From Mesorhizobium norvegicum (lineage in GTDB: Bacteria; Pseudomonadota; Alphaproteobacteria; Rhizobiales; Rhizobiaceae): a stretch of 35,111 nt of DNA. The notes beneath the pieces were generated by a model that saw nothing but the letters and a program-made list of their open reading frames with translations, was not told the origin of the DNA and ran no database searches. Of the stretch, positions 7,774-17,099 are shown in pieces (the first letter of the stretch is position 1; each line of letters begins with the position of its first letter). The stretch lies in NCBI RefSeq assembly GCF_004919685.1, contig NZ_SMYZ01000007.1:1-35111 (forward strand), given 5' to 3'. Position numbers and translations under genes: made by a program.

Positions 7774-9098
7774 GCAGCGACACCGAAGCGCTTCTTCGCG
7801 TCCGCGATCGGTAGCGTCTCGCGCTCGCCGGTCTTGCGATTCTTGATCTCGATCTCGCCGGCGGCGACACCACGCGGCCCGACGATCACTTGCCACGGCA
7901 GGCCGATCAGATCGGCGGTGGCGAACTTGCCGCCGGGCCGCTGGTCGGTGTCGTCATAGAGCACGTCCTTGCCGGCGGCGACGAAAGCAGCATGCAGCTC
8001 GTCGCAGACGCGGTCGCACTCGGCGTCGCCCGCCTTCATGTTGATCAGCCCGATGTCGAACGGCGCCACCGCTTCCGGCCAGATGATGCCGTTATCGTCA
8101 TGGCTGGCTTCGATGATCGCCGCGACCAGCCGCGACGGACCGATGCCGTAGGAGCCGCCGGAGACGAAATGATCCTTGCCGTCAGGCCCGGTCACCTTGG
8201 CGCCCATGGGCTTCGAATATTTGTCGCCGAAATGGAAGATGTGGCCGACCTCGATGCCGCGCGCCGAAACCTTGTCGCTCTCGCCGATCTTTTCCCACGC
8301 CGCCTCGTCATGCATCTCGTCGGTGGCGGCGTAGGGCGTCGTCCATGTCTTGACGATGTCGGCAATCTCGGCGTCGTTGGCAAAGTCGGTGTTGGCGCCG
8401 GGCACATCGAGCGAAAGATAGTCGCGGTGGCAGTAGACCTGGCTTTCGCCGGTGTCGGCCAGAATGATGAATTCATGGCTGAGATCGCCGCCGATCGGCC
8501 CGGTGTCGGCCCGCATCGGTATGGCCTGCAGCCCCATGCGCGTAAAAGTCCTGAGATAGGACACGAACATCCTGTTGTAGGCCGCCTTGGCGCCCTCGAA
8601 GTCGAGGTCGAAGGAATAGGCGTCCTTCATCAGAAACTCTCTGCTACGCATCACGCCGAAGCGCGGCCGCACTTCGTCGCGGAACTTCCACTGGATGTGG
8701 TAGAGATTGAGCGGCAGGTCCTTGTAGGACTTCACATAGGCGCGGACGATCTCGGTGACCACTTCCTCATTGGTCGGACCGTAGAGCATGTCGCGGTCCT
8801 GCCGGTCCTTGATGCGCAGCATCTCCTTGCCATAGTCGTCATAGCGGCCGCTTTCGCGCCACAGATCGGCCGACTGGATGGTCGGCATCAGGATTTCCAG
8901 CGCGCCGGCGCGATTCTGCTCCTCGCGGATGATGCGGCAGACCTTGTCCAGCACCCGCTTGCCGAGCGGCAGCCACGAAAAACTGCCCTGCCCCTGCTGG
9001 CGGATCATGCCGGCGCGCAGCATCAGCCGGTGCGAGACGATTTCGGCCTCGCGCGGATTTTCTTTGAGGATCGGCAGGAAGTAGCGCGACAAACGCAT
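7770..9098 (-). CDS. proS: Prolyl-tRNA synthetase (short alphaproteobacterial form)
   Basis: Charges tRNA-Pro with proline; cytosolic. At 442 residues this is the short bacterial-like form that lacks the large editing insertion found in the roughly 570-residue E. coli enzyme. Class II motifs are visible: motif 1 in the [20 protein letters not shown] region, motif 2 around [20 protein letters not shown] with the YGPTNEE loop before it, and motif 3 [16 protein letters not shown]. The C-terminal anticodon-binding domain contains [19 protein letters not shown]. The start MRLSRYFLP is standard. It begins the tightly coupled proS-lolC-lolD group; the upstream 531-base gap holds a divergent small-RNA locus. 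Confidence 0.96.
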   Translation of the reverse strand: MRLSRYFLPILKENPREAEIVSHRLMLRAGMIRQQGQGSFSWLPLGKRVLDKVCRIIREEQNRAGALEILMPTIQSADLWRESGRYDDYGKEMLRIKDRQDRDMLYGPTNEEVVTEIVRAYVKSYKDLPLNLYHIQWKFRDEVRPRFGVMRSREFLMKDAYSFDLDFEGAKAAYNRMFVSYLRTFTRMGLQAIPMRADTGPIGGDLSHEFIILADTGESQVYCHRDYLSLDVPGANTDFANDAEIADIVKTWTTPYAATDEMHDEAAWEKIGESDKVSARGIEVGHIFHFGDKYSKPMGAKVTGPDGKDHFVSGGSYGIGPSRLVAAIIEASHDDNGIIWPEAVAPFDIGLINMKAGDAECDRVCDELHAAFVAAGKDVLYDDTDQRPGGKFATADLIGLPWQVIVGPRGVAAGEIEIKNRKTGERETLPIADAKKRFGVAA

Positions 9099-9306
9099 GG
9101 ACAGGTCCGTGAGTGAGGGTGGCCGCGTCAGAATCGGCGCGACTTTGGCTTGCTTGACCCGGCTTCATAGCCATTTCGTGGCGGAATGGGAACCCAAACC
9201 CGGCGTCGCAGTGCCGCACGCGTCTTACTGGACGTTTCGAAAGCAACGCCTGCCGCACTATTGTGCAGTGCAGCACGAGAATGCCTGTTTCGAGGCAAAA
9301 TTCTTC

Positions 9307-9335
9307 GTGACATTTTCATTCGCGTTAGGCTAATG
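9307..9335 (+). promoter_or_regulatory. Sigma-70-type promoter for the small RNA
   Basis: GTGACA at 9307-9312, a 17-base spacer, then CTAATG at 9330-9335. Spacing is ideal and both boxes resemble rhizobial housekeeping promoters. The start of transcription would be near 9341-9343. Confidence 0.5.
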
Positions 9336-9341
9336 TGCCTC

Positions 9342-9491
9342 GATAACCGAGAGGGCAGAAAAAAATCTGCTCTCCTACGCGGTCAAAGTCTTGGGAGGAT
9401 GCGATCTAGGCGCGGTTACTCGCTGCCGCCGGAAACCGGAAACAGATCGGACGCGTTTAAATTGCAAGGCCTTGTGCCTTGCATTTTTTTT
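9342..9491 (+). ncRNA. Putative structured small RNA, about 150 bases
   Basis: This 531-base gap between proS and the DUF1467 gene contains no credible protein gene, but the plus strand has a promoter-like pair, then closely packed complementary segments, then a terminator. Hairpins seen: GCAGA (9355-9359) with TCTGC (9366-9370) around an all-A loop; CGATCT (9402-9407) with AGATCG (9444-9449) enclosing a CCGGAAACCGG hairpin; and a 3' GCAAGG/CCTTGC stem followed by a run of eight T. A TCTCCT at 9371-9376 could pair with ribosome-binding sites, or internally with the GGGAGGA at 9393-9399. Length fits 6S RNA or a trans-acting regulator, but I cannot assign a known family. Possible alternative: an untranslated leftover. 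No coding frame explains the hairpins. Confidence 0.5.
9463..9491 (+). terminator. Intrinsic terminator of the small RNA
   Basis: Seven-base-pair stem (TGCAAGG with CCTTGCA) around a seven-base loop, followed by eight T at 9484-9491 on the plus strand. No plus-strand protein gene lies upstream, which supports a non-coding transcript. Confidence 0.7.
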
Positions 9492-9630
9492 GTGCAATCA
9501 TCCGCTTAGCGCAACGCGTTGCCAAACCACCTTACCCTACGTCAGCGCTCCCCCAACCGCAAAACGGCACGGCATTCCCGTCCGAAACCGCGTATGGTTC
9601 CGACGGATCAAAACACCGTTGCGGGACAGT

Positions 9631-9915
9631 CTATTTGGCTGGCGCCTGGCCGAAATCCGGCACGATGTGCGGGATGTCGTTGAGGCTGTATCCCAGGCCA
9701 TGCGTCAGGCCATAGAAAATGCCCATCAGGATCGCGGTGGCGACAGTGGTGCGGATCACGGCGCGCAGCATGTGGGGGCCGCGCGGCGCGCTTGGAACCG
9801 TGCCCAGCGTCACATCGTGATCGTCGTCCTGCGTCTTCACGCTGAACGGCAGCACGGCAAACAGCACCACCCACCAGGTCGCGAAAAACAGGGCGGTGAA
9901 CGAAACCCAGCTCAT
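9631..9915 (-). CDS. DUF1467 family membrane protein
   Basis: A 94-residue inner-membrane protein with two membrane helices (about 5-25, containing FFATWWVVLFAVLPFSV, and about 52-70). The WW-VLFAVLPF pattern is that of DUF1467, a family of unknown function confined mainly to alphaproteobacteria. Its ATG overlaps the mce stop by four bases (ATGA), so it is translated with mce, and the same pairing upstream of proS is common in rhizobia (from memory). No catalytic motif is visible. Confidence 0.88.
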   Translation of the reverse strand: MSWVSFTALFFATWWVVLFAVLPFSVKTQDDDHDVTLGTVPSAPRGPHMLRAVIRTTVATAILMGIFYGLTHGLGYSLNDIPHIVPDFGQAPAK

Positions 9916-10316
9916 GATTGCTCCAGTTCGATCAGCGTGCCGAAGAAATCCTTCGGATGCAGGAACAGCACCGGCTTGCCATGTGCGCCGATCTTCGGGT
10001 TGCCGTCGCCCAGCACGCGGGCGCCGGCAGCCTTGAGCTGGTCACGCGCGGCCAGGATGTCATCGACCTCGTAGCAAAGGTGATGCATGCCGCCGGAAGG
10101 GTTCTTCTCCAGGAAGGCGGCGATCGGCGAACCCTCGCCCAAAGGCTCCAGAAGTTCGATCTTGGTGTTGCCGACATTGACGAACACCACCGTGACGCCA
10201 TGTTCCGGCAGCGCCTGCGGCTCCGTCACTTCGGCGCCCAGCGTGTTGCGATAGGCGGCGACGGCAGCTGTCAACTCCGGCACGGCAAGCGCGACATGGT
10301 TCAAACGTCCGAGCAT
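9912..10316 (-). CDS. mce: Methylmalonyl-CoA epimerase
   Basis: Interconverts the R and S forms of methylmalonyl-CoA, linking propionyl-CoA breakdown to succinyl-CoA through the B12-dependent mutase. The 134-residue protein has the two-module glyoxalase/vicinal-oxygen-chelate fold: RLNHVALAVPEL at the start supplies metal ligand H7, GMHHLCYEVDDI in the second module supplies a His near 79, and the C-terminal TLIELEQ supplies E130. The ATG at 10316 is preferred over one eight codons upstream because it begins at the family N-terminus; GGAGGG lies about nine bases upstream. The terminal four bases overlap the DUF1467 gene. Confidence 0.93.
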   Translation of the reverse strand: MLGRLNHVALAVPELTAAVAAYRNTLGAEVTEPQALPEHGVTVVFVNVGNTKIELLEPLGEGSPIAAFLEKNPSGGMHHLCYEVDDILAARDQLKAAGARVLGDGNPKIGAHGKPVLFLHPKDFFGTLIELEQS

Positions 10317-10501
10317 CCGAGCTTTCCCTCCCGGGTCCAATGGTTGGCGTAATACGGCAAATCGACTGATATCAACAGCCTTTCACGAGGCGCGCACTGT
10401 CGCACTTTGATGAGCGGTCTTCGAACTCCCTCGAAAGAGCAGAGAGATTCAAAATTGCGACCCAGGCTGTTCCGATCGACAGCTGCGAAGTACAAGCGGC
10501 G

Positions 10502-11365
10502 ATGTCCCACGCCCACCCTGCTCGCCCACGCGTTTTCACATTTGGTCTTGGCTCGTTCAAAGTTGCCGCTTTGCTCGATGCCGTCGATGTTCGCGACAAC
10601 CTTGCGTCAGCCCTGGCACCTGGACAGTCGCCAACCGCAGTGCACGAACTCGCAATCTCGAACTTTATCGACCGCGATCGCTACGAGCACTGCTTCATCC
10701 CAACGCTGATCGACACCGGTTCCGAAAAAATCCTGTTCGACACAGGATGCGGAGACGCGGACAGTTCGCTCCTGCAATGTCTGCAGGACCTTGGGCTCGG
10801 GCCTGATGACATCGATGTGGTGGTTATCACGCACGGGCACCCAGACCATATCGGAGGGCTTGTGAAGAATGGCGAAGCCGTTTTTCGGCGGGCACGCTAT
10901 GTATTCGGCGCGGCGGAATTCAGCTTCTGGACCGAGGGTAGTGCGGTACGCGCCGCCAGATTGGCCAACCGTGATCTATTCAGGCGAATTTGTACCGGCC
11001 TGGCCGATCAGGCAACATTCATAGAGCCCGGAGATGAGGTGCTGCCGGGCATTACCGCCATCGACGCGGCCGGTCATTCCCCCGGGCTCTTGGCATTTCT
11101 CGTCGAAAGCGACGGGCAGCAATTGCTGATCTGGTCGGACGCCTTCTTGCACTATGTCGTGTCCATCCAACGGCCGGAGTGGCGTGCTGATCTGGATGAC
11201 GACAAGGACCAAGCCGTCGAAACCCGCAAGCGACTGCTCAAGATGGCCGCAGAGCGGCGTCTGCTGGTCGCCGGCCATCACATGCCATTTCCGGGTCTGG
11301 GCTACATCGAATCGGTTGACGGTTCTGTTCGCTGGCTTCCCGTCAGCTATCAGTTGAACGTCTAG
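10502..11365 (+). CDS. MBL-fold metallo-hydrolase
   Basis: A 287-residue metallo-beta-lactamase-fold hydrolase. The dizinc motif HGHPDH is at 111-116, followed by further ligands in AAGHSPG and WSDAF and a late GHHMPFPGLG histidine. The overall arrangement (an N-terminal AALLDA-type strand, LIDTG, then HGHPDHIGG) resembles the AHL-lactonase-like branch, but substrate cannot be read from sequence; a quorum-quenching lactonase is only one possibility. No signal peptide, so probably cytosolic. The gene sits on the opposite strand between rnj and mce. The ATG at 10502 lacks a strong ribosome-binding site. The stop codon abuts a rhizobial palindrome. Confidence 0.88.
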   Translation: MSHAHPARPRVFTFGLGSFKVAALLDAVDVRDNLASALAPGQSPTAVHELAISNFIDRDRYEHCFIPTLIDTGSEKILFDTGCGDADSSLLQCLQDLGLGPDDIDVVVITHGHPDHIGGLVKNGEAVFRRARYVFGAAEFSFWTEGSAVRAARLANRDLFRRICTGLADQATFIEPGDEVLPGITAIDAAGHSPGLLAFLVESDGQQLLIWSDAFLHYVVSIQRPEWRADLDDDKDQAVETRKRLLKMAAERRLLVAGHHMPFPGLGYIESVDGSVRWLPVSYQLNV

Positions 11366-11435
11366 AGCATGATCCCGAAAAGTGGGAACCGGTTTTCTCG
11401 GACAAACGGTTTTCGTTTGTCCAGAGATCATGCTC
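11365..11435. repeat. Rhizobial palindromic repeat after the MBL gene
   Basis: Ten-base perfect arms GAGCATGATC and GATCATGCTC bound the element; inside is CCCGAAAAGTGGGAACCGG and a second hairpin GGACAAACG/CGTTTGTCC. I recognise this as a widespread rhizobial, Mesorhizobium-type intergenic repeat. It starts on the last base of the stop codon. Confidence 0.75.
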
Positions 11436-11446
11436 CAACAAAGGGA

Positions 11447-11487
11447 TAGATCAGGATGACGATTCAACCAATCGTCATCCTGATCTA
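11447..11487. terminator. 18-base-pair perfect inverted repeat between convergent genes
   Basis: Arms 11447-11464 and 11470-11487 are exactly complementary (TAGATCAGGATGACGATT on the left) around the loop CAACC. It lies between the 3' ends of the MBL gene and rnj, so it may stop transcription from both sides, although no T-run follows. It is also a repeat type common in rhizobia next to the preceding element. Confidence 0.5.
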
Positions 11488-11504
11488 GCGAACGGCTGCC
11501 TCCC

Positions 11505-13175
11505 TCACCGAGTAACGAATACAGTCACCAGCGGCTTCTTGCCCCAGGCTTCGTTGGCGGCGCCGCGCACGGCGCGGCGTACTGCTTCTTGCACGAGGTC
11601 GAGGTCTTTTCGGCGCTGACGAGGGATCGAGTCCACCGCGCCGATTGCCGCATCGATCATCAAATCCTCCAGCGTCTCGCCACGGCCATCGGCCTCGGCG
11701 ACGCCGATGGCGACCAGATCGGGGTCACCGGCCAGCTCATATTTGTCGTCGAGCACGACATTGACCGCGACATGGCCGGCAAAGGACAGTTTGCGCCGGT
11801 CGCGGATGCCCATCGCCTGATCGGTGCCGATCAGTCTGCCGTCCTTGTAGACGCGGCCGAACGGCACCTGGTCGATGATGGTGGCAGGGCCGGGAGCGAG
11901 CCGCAGCATGTCGCCGTCACGCACCTGCGCCACCTGGCCGATGCCGGATGTCGACATCAGCGATCCCTGCGCCACCAGATGCGCCGCCTCGCCATGCACG
12001 GGAACGCCGATCTGCGGGCGCACCCATTCATACATCTTGCGCAATTCGCTGCGCCGCGGATGGCCGGAGACATGCACCAGCGCGTCGCCATCCTCGATGA
12101 TCTTGACGCCGAGATCGATGAGGCGGTTCTTGATCTCGAGGATCGCCTTCTCGTTGCCCGGAATCGTGCGCGAGGAAAACACCACCGTGTCGCCGGCCGT
12201 CAGCGACACCGACTTCATCTCTTCGCGCGACAGCTTGGCCAGTGCGGCCAGCGGCTCGCCCTGGCTGCCGGTGCAGATGATGACCAGGTTTTCGCGCGGG
12301 ATGAAGCCAAAATCCTCCTCGGCGATGAACTCCGGCAGACCGTCCATGTAACCGAGTTCGCCAGCCACATCGATGACCCGCTTCAACGAGCGGCCGAGCA
12401 CCAGGCACTGGCGGCCGGCATCGCGTGCCGCCCTGGCTATGGAGACGATGCGTCCGACATTGGAGGAAAATGTGGTGACGGCGACGCGGCCCTTGGCAGC
12501 CTGGATGACGCCCTTGAGGCCCTCGCCCACGGCCACTTCCGAAGGCGACTCGCCTTCGCGCAGCGCATTGGTCGAATCGCAGATCAGTGCCAGCACGCCC
12601 TTGTCGCCATAGGCGCGGAAACGCGCCTCGTCGGTCTTCGGCCCGATCGTCGGCTCCGGATCGATCTTCCAGTCACCGGTGTGGATGACGGTGCCGGCCG
12701 GTGAGGTGATCGCCAGCGACATCGGTTCGGGGATCGAGTGCGCGACCGGAATGGCTTCGATCTCGAAGGGGCCGACGGTGAATTTCTCGCCCGCTTTGTA
12801 GATCGTGACCGGTATTTTCGGCGCGCCCTGCTCGCCTTGCCGCTTGGCTTCGAGCAAGCCGGCGCTGAACGGCGTCATCCAGACCGGCGCCTTCAGCTTC
12901 GGCCAGGTGTCGAGCAGCGCGCCGTAGTGATCTTCATGCGCATGCGTGATGATGATGCCGCGCAGATTGGCGAGGTTCTCCTCGATGAAGCGCGTGTCGG
13001 GCAGCACCAAGTCGACGCCGGGCAGGCTGGCATCAGGGAAGGTCACACCGACATCGATGACGATCCATTCGCGCGCACTGGGCGGGCCGTAGCCGTAAAG
13101 AGCGAAGTTCATGCCGATCTCGCCAACGCCGCCGAGCGGCACGAAGACGAGTTCGACGTTTTCCGCTTTCGCCAT
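11505..13175 (-). CDS. rnj: Ribonuclease J
   Basis: Endo- and 5'-exoribonuclease of the metallo-beta-lactamase/beta-CASP family, acting in mRNA decay and rRNA maturation. 556 residues, the usual size. The beta-lactamase part has HAHEDH at 78-83, VAHSIPEP and HTGDWKID; the beta-CASP part includes CTGSQGEP and HVSGHPRR; the C-terminal domain (after about 450) ends KKPLVTVFVTR. The ATG at 13175 is preferred over one 14 codons upstream because AGGAAGG lies upstream at suitable distance and MAKAENVELVFVPLGG matches the family N-terminus. Downstream of birA on the same strand, separated by 135 bases that hold a rhizobial palindrome. Confidence 0.95.
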   Translation of the reverse strand: MAKAENVELVFVPLGGVGEIGMNFALYGYGPPSAREWIVIDVGVTFPDASLPGVDLVLPDTRFIEENLANLRGIIITHAHEDHYGALLDTWPKLKAPVWMTPFSAGLLEAKRQGEQGAPKIPVTIYKAGEKFTVGPFEIEAIPVAHSIPEPMSLAITSPAGTVIHTGDWKIDPEPTIGPKTDEARFRAYGDKGVLALICDSTNALREGESPSEVAVGEGLKGVIQAAKGRVAVTTFSSNVGRIVSIARAARDAGRQCLVLGRSLKRVIDVAGELGYMDGLPEFIAEEDFGFIPRENLVIICTGSQGEPLAALAKLSREEMKSVSLTAGDTVVFSSRTIPGNEKAILEIKNRLIDLGVKIIEDGDALVHVSGHPRRSELRKMYEWVRPQIGVPVHGEAAHLVAQGSLMSTSGIGQVAQVRDGDMLRLAPGPATIIDQVPFGRVYKDGRLIGTDQAMGIRDRRKLSFAGHVAVNVVLDDKYELAGDPDLVAIGVAEADGRGETLEDLMIDAAIGAVDSIPRQRRKDLDLVQEAVRRAVRGAANEAWGKKPLVTVFVTR

Positions 13176-13210
13176 GATTTTTTCCTTCCTGGCCCTCAGG
13201 CCAAGCCGTT

Positions 13211-13259
13211 GAAGCAATTCCAGGAAAAGCGTGTAACGGTTTTCCGTCCAGAATTGCTC
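13211..13259. repeat. Rhizobial intergenic palindrome upstream of rnj
   Basis: Arms GAAGCAATTC and GAATTGCTC with the interior AGGAAAAGCGTGTAACGGTTTTCC. Same general layout as the elements at 2443 and 11365 (outer arms, then an AAAAG...CGGTTTT core). It lies in the leader between birA and rnj. Confidence 0.65.
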
Positions 13260-13310
13260 AGAAACAAATAGTTAGAGCCGTTCACCGTTTCTATCGAACA
13301 ATGAGCCGCC

Positions 13311-14132
13311 CTAAACCCGAGCCGACGCCACCGCGCCGAAATGCACGTCGCCGGCGGCGATCGTCAGAACCGAACCTTCATCGTCGCGGATCACGAAACG
13401 GCAGTCTTCGTCAATGGTTTCAAACACCCCACGCACCACATTACCGTCAATCCTGACAGCAACCTCGCCGCCGAGCCCCGCCGCGCGAGCCAACCACCGT
13501 CGCCTGACGGCGGCAAGTCCGCGCCCCTCATCCCACAACCGGGCATTCTCGCTCCAGGCATCCGACAGCGCCAGGAACAGTGTTTCCGCATCGCATGCCG
13601 CACCCAGCGCGCTGAGTGATGTTGCCGGATAAGGCAAATTCTCGGGATAAGCCACAACATTGACACCGATGCCGACTGCCACCGCGAAACGGCCGCCTTC
13701 CAAGATCGCCGATTCCAGCAGGATGCCGGCCAGCTTGGCGCCGGAGGCAAGCACATCGTTCGGCCATTTCAGCTCGAAACGGTTTTTTCCTTCGCTGCCA
13801 CCGTCGAGGCCGATGGCGATCCGGCCCTTCGGCACCACGGCGTCGAGCGCATCGGCCAGCGCCAGTCCGGCGACGAAGCCCAGCGTTGCGGCCAGGCGAA
13901 GCTCTGTGTTGGTGATGACGAGCAGCGTCGCCGCGAGGTTGCCTTCAGGCGTCGCCCAGACACGGCCGCGCCGGCCACGCCCGCTTTCCTGCTTCTTGGA
14001 AACGACCCACAATTTGCCGGAGTCGCCTGCCCTTGCGTGATCCAGCGCCAGCGCATTGGTGGAGCCGACGCTGTCATGCGCCTCAAGCCGGAACCCTTCC
14101 GACGCCGAGGTTGGAGCCAGCCGAAATGCCAT
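13311..14132 (-). CDS. birA: Biotin--[acetyl-CoA-carboxylase] ligase
   Basis: Attaches biotin to carboxylase carrier proteins by way of biotinyl-AMP; cytosolic. 273 residues without an N-terminal helix-turn-helix, so this is the ligase-only type and not the E. coli-type repressor-ligase. Key motifs: GRGRRGR at 51-57 (adenylate-binding loop), KWPNDVL at 122-128 with the catalytic lysine, and KLAGILLE shortly after. A C-terminal SH3-like domain occupies the last 50 or so residues. The ATG at 14132 lies five bases after the nuoN stop; longer frames run into nuoN. It is the first non-complex-I gene at the end of the nuo operon, an arrangement frequent in rhizobia. Confidence 0.93.
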   Translation of the reverse strand: MAFRLAPTSASEGFRLEAHDSVGSTNALALDHARAGDSGKLWVVSKKQESGRGRRGRVWATPEGNLAATLLVITNTELRLAATLGFVAGLALADALDAVVPKGRIAIGLDGGSEGKNRFELKWPNDVLASGAKLAGILLESAILEGGRFAVAVGIGVNVVAYPENLPYPATSLSALGAACDAETLFLALSDAWSENARLWDEGRGLAAVRRRWLARAAGLGGEVAVRIDGNVVRGVFETIDEDCRFVIRDDEGSVLTIAAGDVHFGAVASARV

Positions 14133-14137
14133 GCCGT

Positions 14138-15574
14138 CTAGAAAAACGTCTTGGCGGCGGCTTCGGCATAGGTACCGATCGGTCCGCCGATCAGCACATA
14201 AAACAGCACGAAGGCGCCGGAGACGCCGAGCACGACACGCAATTCTGTCGCCATCGGCACAAAGCCGCCGACCGGTTCGTCGAACCACATGATCTTGATG
14301 ATGCGCAAATAGTAATAGGCGCCCACCACCGAGGCCAGCACGCCGATGATCGCCAGCGCGTAGAGATTGGCGTTGATGGCGGCGAGGAAGACGTACCACT
14401 TCCCCCAGAAGCCGGCGAGCGGCGGGATGCCGGCCAGCGAGAACATCAGGATGGTCAGGATCGTCGCCATGATCGGATTGGTCGACGACAAGCCGGCCAG
14501 ATCGCTGATCTGCTCGACATTGCCTTCCTTGCGCCGCATGGCGAGGATGAAGGCGAAAGTGCCGAGCGTCATCACCAGATAGATCAGCATGTAGATGGCA
14601 ACGCCGCGCACGCCGGCCTGGCTGTTGGCGGCAAGGCCGACCAGCGCATAGCCCATATGGCCGATCGAGGAATAAGCCATCAGCCGCTTGATGTTGGTCT
14701 GGCCGATGGCCGCGAAGGCGCCCAGCGCCATCGAGGCGATGGAGATGAAGACGATGATCTGTTGCCAGTCGGAGGCGATCGGCTTGAACGCGCCCATGGT
14801 GACGCGCACCATCAGCGCCATCGCCGCCATCTTGGGTGCCGCCGCCAGGAAGGCCGTCACCGGCGTCGGCGCGCCCTCATAGACGTCCGGCGTCCACATG
14901 TGGAACGGCACCGCCGAGATCTTGAAGGCAAGGCCGGCCAGCACGAAGACGAGGCCGAAGACGAGGCCAAGCTGGCGCTCGCCGCTGCCGAGCGCCGAAG
15001 CGATCTCCTGGAAGCCGGTGTTGCCGGTGTAGCCGTAGACCAGGCTGATGCCATAGAGCAGCATGCCCGACGACAGCGCGCCGAGCACGAAGTACTTCAG
15101 GCCCGCCTCGGTCGAACGCAGATTGTCGCGATTGATCGCGCACAGCACGTAGATCGCCAGCGACTGCAGCTCGAGGCCGAGATAGAGCCCGATCATGCTG
15201 TTGGCCGAGATCATCAGCATCATGCCGAGCGTGCTGAGCAGCACCAATACCGGATATTCGAACTTGTCGAAATGCTCCGCCTTGGCGAAGCGCATCGACA
15301 TCGCCAGCGTGACCGCCGAGCCGACCAGCGCCAGCACCTTCATGAAGTGGGCGAAGGAATCCTGGATGAAGGCGTTGCCATAGGCGCTGCCCTGCCCGGT
15401 TTGGAAGATCAGCCAGGCGCCCGCGACCACCAGCACGGCAACGGCAAGGCCGGTCACCGTGTTGGTGGTGTTGGCGCGCGAATAGGCGCCGACCATCAGC
15501 AGCGCCAGCGCGCCGACGGCAAGGATCAGCTCTGGCGTCGAGAGCGACAGGCTGGAGAGAAGGTCCGGCGTCAT
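14138..15574 (-). CDS. nuoN: NADH-quinone oxidoreductase subunit N
   Basis: Antiporter-like proton-pumping subunit in the membrane arm of complex I. 478 residues with about 14 membrane helices. The proton-channel helices typical of the family are seen: the [12 protein letters not shown] glutamate in TM5, the [13 protein letters not shown] loop, and the lysine in [16 protein letters not shown]. The ATG at 15574 gives [12 protein letters not shown]; the frame extends 22 codons upstream into the nuoM end and is rejected there. It lies 19 bases after nuoM and is the last nuo gene. Confidence 0.96.
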   Translation of the reverse strand: MTPDLLSSLSLSTPELILAVGALALLMVGAYSRANTTNTVTGLAVAVLVVAGAWLIFQTGQGSAYGNAFIQDSFAHFMKVLALVGSAVTLAMSMRFAKAEHFDKFEYPVLVLLSTLGMMLMISANSMIGLYLGLELQSLAIYVLCAINRDNLRSTEAGLKYFVLGALSSGMLLYGISLVYGYTGNTGFQEIASALGSGERQLGLVFGLVFVLAGLAFKISAVPFHMWTPDVYEGAPTPVTAFLAAAPKMAAMALMVRVTMGAFKPIASDWQQIIVFISIASMALGAFAAIGQTNIKRLMAYSSIGHMGYALVGLAANSQAGVRGVAIYMLIYLVMTLGTFAFILAMRRKEGNVEQISDLAGLSSTNPIMATILTILMFSLAGIPPLAGFWGKWYVFLAAINANLYALAIIGVLASVVGAYYYLRIIKIMWFDEPVGGFVPMATELRVVLGVSGAFVLFYVLIGGPIGTYAEAAAKTFF

Positions 15575-15593
15575 GGTTCGCAAAACCCTTGGG

Positions 15594-17099
15594 TTAATTC
15601 GCCGCCGCGGTCTGCGCGGCGCCGATGGATGCAGTGACATTGGTGACGAGCGATTTGACCGATTCGGCCGTCGCGTCGAAGACGGGTGCGGGATAGACGC
15701 CGAAGAAGATGACCAGCACGACCAGCGGGTAGATGATCACCTTCTCGCGCGGCGACAGGTCGAGCAGGCCCTTCAGGCTGTCCTTGGTCAGCGCGCCGAA
15801 GATCACCCGGCGATAGAGCCAGAGCGCGTAGGCCGCCGACAGGATGACGCCGGTGGCGGCGAAGAACGCCACCCAGGTGTTGACCCGGAACACGCCGAGC
15901 ATGGTCAGGAATTCGCCGACGAAACCGCTGGTGCCGGGCAGGCCGACATTGGCCATGGTGAAGATCATGAACACCGTGGCGTATTTCGGCATGTTGTTGA
16001 CCAGCCCGCCATAGGCGGCGATCTCGCGTGTGTGCATGCGGTCGTAGATGACGCCGACGCACAGAAACAGCGCGCCGGAGACGAGGCCGTGGCTGAGCAT
16101 CTGGAAAATGGCGCCCTGCACGCCTTCCTGGTTCATGGCGAAGATGCCCATGGTGACGAAACCCATATGGGCGACCGACGAATAGGCGATCAGCTTCTTC
16201 ATGTCCTCCTGCATCAGCGCCACCAACGACGTGTAGATGATGGCGACGACGGAGAGCGTGAAGATCAGCGGCGCGAACATCTCGGACGCCAGCGGGAACA
16301 TCGGCAGCGAGAAACGCAGGAAGCCGTACCCGCCCATCTTCAAGAGGATGGCGGCCAGGATCACCGAACCGGCCGTCGGCGCCTCGACGTGCGCATCGGG
16401 CAACCAGGTGTGCACCGGCCACATCGGCATCTTCACCGCGAAGGAAGCGAAGAAGGCAAGCCATAGCCAGGTCTGCATGTTGGCCGGGAAGTTGTGCGTC
16501 AACAGCGTCGGGATGTCGGTCGTGCCGGACTGATAGAACATCGCCATGATGGCGAGCAGCATCAGCACCGAGCCGGCCAGCGTGTAGAGGAAGAACTTGA
16601 ACGAAGCATAGACGCGCCGCTTGCCGCCCCAGACGCCGATGATGATGAACATCGGGATCAGGCCGGCTTCGAAGAAGACGTAGAACAGCACGATATCGAG
16701 TGCGCAGAACACGCCGATCATCAGCGTTTCGAGCAGCAGGAAGGCGATCATGTAGGCCTTGACGCGCTTCTCGATCGATTCCCACGAGGCCAGGATGCAG
16801 AGCGGCATCAGGAAGGTCGTCAGGATGACGAACAGCATGGAGATGCCGTCGACGCCCATATGGTAGGAGATGCCGGAGTCGAGCCAGGCGACCTTCTCGA
16901 CGAACTGGAAGCCGGCCTGCGAATTGTCGAAGCCGGTCCAGATGAACAGCGAGATGATGAACGTGAACGTCGTCGTCAACAGCGCGATGGCGCGGATGTT
17001 ACGGCGTGCATTTTCGCTGTCATTGTTGATGAACAGGATAAGCAGCACACCAACCAACGGCAGGAAGGTGACCAGCGAGAGGATTGGCCAGGCGGTCAT
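15594..17099 (-). CDS. nuoM: NADH-quinone oxidoreductase subunit M
   Basis: Second antiporter-like proton-pumping subunit of the complex I membrane arm, 501 residues with about 14 helices. Diagnostic stretches: [20 protein letters not shown] (loop before TM8), [19 protein letters not shown] with the channel lysine, and [10 protein letters not shown] late in the chain. The start ATG overlaps the nuoL stop by one base (TGATG), coupling their translation and favouring equal amounts in the complex. Confidence 0.97.
   Translation of the reverse strand: MTAWPILSLVTFLPLVGVLLILFINNDSENARRNIRAIALLTTTFTFIISLFIWTGFDNSQAGFQFVEKVAWLDSGISYHMGVDGISMLFVILTTFLMPLCILASWESIEKRVKAYMIAFLLLETLMIGVFCALDIVLFYVFFEAGLIPMFIIIGVWGGKRRVYASFKFFLYTLAGSVLMLLAIMAMFYQSGTTDIPTLLTHNFPANMQTWLWLAFFASFAVKMPMWPVHTWLPDAHVEAPTAGSVILAAILLKMGGYGFLRFSLPMFPLASEMFAPLIFTLSVVAIIYTSLVALMQEDMKKLIAYSSVAHMGFVTMGIFAMNQEGVQGAIFQMLSHGLVSGALFLCVGVIYDRMHTREIAAYGGLVNNMPKYATVFMIFTMANVGLPGTSGFVGEFLTMLGVFRVNTWVAFFAATGVILSAAYALWLYRRVIFGALTKDSLKGLLDLSPREKVIIYPLVVLVIFFGVYPAPVFDATAESVKSLVTNVTASIGAAQTAAAN

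Noticed and set aside
14033..15637. A 534-codon plus-strand frame opposite nuoN
   Set aside because: Charged low-complexity product (His, Gln, Asp, Arg); the minus-strand gene nuoN explains the bases.
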